Positions 6,178 to 6,818 of a stretch of 6,818 bases of DNA are shown here, piece by piece (positions within the stretch are counted from its first letter, which is position 1; each line of letters begins with the position of its first letter). The notes beneath the pieces are model-generated. The model ran no database searches, was not told where the DNA came from, and saw only the letters and a program-made list of their open reading frames with translations. Position numbers and translations under genes: made by a program. This stretch comes from DSCS01 sp035391585 (GTDB lineage Bacteria > Macinerneyibacteriota > Macinerneyibacteria > Macinerneyibacteriales > DSCS01): contig CAZNOX010000035.1 of assembly GCA_964574875.1 (NCBI GenBank), positions 1 through 6,818 on the forward strand. Direction: 5' to 3'.

Positions 6178-6818
6178 TGAACATGCGAGTAAAAGAAAAG
6201 ACGACGACCTTATGCAAAAAAGACAGTAAGACTATGAAAAGAAAAATCCTTGTCCTTGGGAGTTGTCCCACCATTACGAAAATGCTGGTTTGGAAAAAAA
6301 ACGACATTCTTTTTTTGCAGAATCCTGAAGAGATCATTTCTACAGATATGGGTGATGAAACCATCGTCCTCCTCAGAGCTGACAGTGAGAAAAAGGCAGC
6401 TGACATGATGGAACGGGTCCGGGCTGTGATGATCCACGCCCCTGTGATTGTTCTGACGGAGAACCCCATGCTGTTTAAAAAGGAGCGGACAGTCACTCCG
6501 TTTTTTGATATCCTCTGTCTCCCTGTTGCAGAAGACCTCCTCTCCCGGACTGTCCATGCCGCTTTTCAGGAGATTCCTCTCATGTACCTGCGTTACTATC
6601 AATGGGCGAATATGATGCGGCTTGCCGGGCAGACAGAGGAGGCGATGAAGATGTATGAAGCAGCCATGAGTCTTAACCCCTCTTTTCTTCCCCCTGCCAT
6701 CGATCTCTGCTGGTTCTCCTATCGGAAAAAAGATTACAAAAGAGCTGAAGCGGTGATCAAGAGGGTCCCGGGACATGATAAGATCCCGGAATTCCTTCAG
6801 ATGAAGGGAAAGATCGCA
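6174..6818 (+). CDS. Degenerate receiver domain plus TPR protein (3' partial)
   Basis: An open frame of 215 codons begins in the stop of the preceding gene and leaves the window without a stop. From about residue 21 it follows the layout of a CheY-like receiver with the active-site residues replaced. KILVLGSCP (24-32) has Gly-Ser where the acid pair should be. TIVLLRADS (63-71) has Arg68 where the phosphorylated Asp should be. PVIVLTE (90-96) keeps the Thr. FDILCLPV (111-118) has Leu in place of the Lys before Pro. A TPR unit follows at about 138-170 (WANMMRLAGQTEEAMKMYE, ending LNP), then a second at 171-199. It is probably a cytoplasmic protein-interaction component, not a phosphorelay output in the ordinary sense. 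The start is uncertain: ATG 6174 continues the ATGA pattern but lacks a ribosome site, while in-frame ATGs exist at 6177, 6183 and 6234. The last begins exactly at the domain (MKRKILVLG). Partner and role are unknown. Confidence 0.72.
   Translation, partial: MMNMRVKEKTTTLCKKDSKTMKRKILVLGSCPTITKMLVWKKNDILFLQNPEEIISTDMGDETIVLLRADSEKKAADMMERVRAVMIHAPVIVLTENPMLFKKERTVTPFFDILCLPVAEDLLSRTVHAAFQEIPLMYLRYYQWANMMRLAGQTEEAMKMYEAAMSLNPSFLPPAIDLCWFSYRKKDYKRAEAVIKRVPGHDKIPEFLQMKGKIA

Noticed and set aside
6178..6233. Possible short intergenic region or terminator before the last gene.
   Set aside because: No inverted repeat followed by a T run is visible, and the frame from 6174 is open across it, so a terminator is not supported. 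Only the choice of start codon remains open.
6294..6316. A8 and T7 runs as a possible programmed frameshift site in the last gene.
   Set aside because: The receiver-like pattern continues in the same frame on both sides of the runs, so no shift is needed. There is no stop or downstream structure that would suggest recoding.
6210..6776. Open frame of 188 codons on the - strand near the right edge.
   Set aside because: The + strand here encodes receiver-like and TPR motifs in a frame that continues the operon. The minus product shows no domain and would be the only gene on that strand.

Overview
The window is an accessory, surface-polysaccharide type gene cluster from what looks like a bacterium. 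Purine-rich AGGAG-type ribosome binding sites precede the best-supported starts, and the genes are GT4 glycosyltransferases, a Wzx-type flippase and an HPr-kinase-like protein. Nothing in the sequence fixes the phylum. There is no rRNA, tRNA, mobile element or CRISPR array. All genes are on the + strand and successive genes overlap by the same four bases (ATGA, start of one in the stop of the previous). The window is therefore best read as the inside of one translationally coupled operon whose promoter and terminator both lie outside.

Layout. 2-169: the last 55 codons of an upstream gene, possibly another glycosyltransferase. 166-2517: a 783-residue protein made of two different GT4-type (GT-B fold) glycosyltransferase units in one chain. 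2514-3845: a 443-residue polytopic membrane protein of the Wzx/RfbX polysaccharide flippase family. 3842-4930: a 362-residue HprK-like (HPr kinase/PEP carboxykinase fold) protein with its nucleotide-binding and catalytic residues kept. 4927-6177: a 416-residue GT4 glycosyltransferase, homologous to the N-terminal half of the fusion. 6174-6818: the first 215 codons of a gene running off the window, encoding what looks like a degenerate response-regulator receiver domain followed by TPR repeats.

How they may work together (inference): the three GT4 units add sugars from nucleotide-activated donors to a lipid-linked glycan on the cytoplasmic face of the inner membrane, and the flippase moves the product across. 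The HprK-like protein and the receiver/TPR protein are not sugar-transfer enzymes. They may modify or regulate the machinery or its acceptor, and they are the least explained part of the cluster.

Composition changes sharply near 2514. The fusion gene is GC-rich (for example 37 G+C of 60 at 2161-2220), while the flippase is AT-rich (18 of 60 at 3181-3240). The kinase and second glycosyltransferase are also lower than the fusion. This suggests the cluster was assembled from parts of different origin. No stretch longer than about 60 bases lacks a coding assignment.
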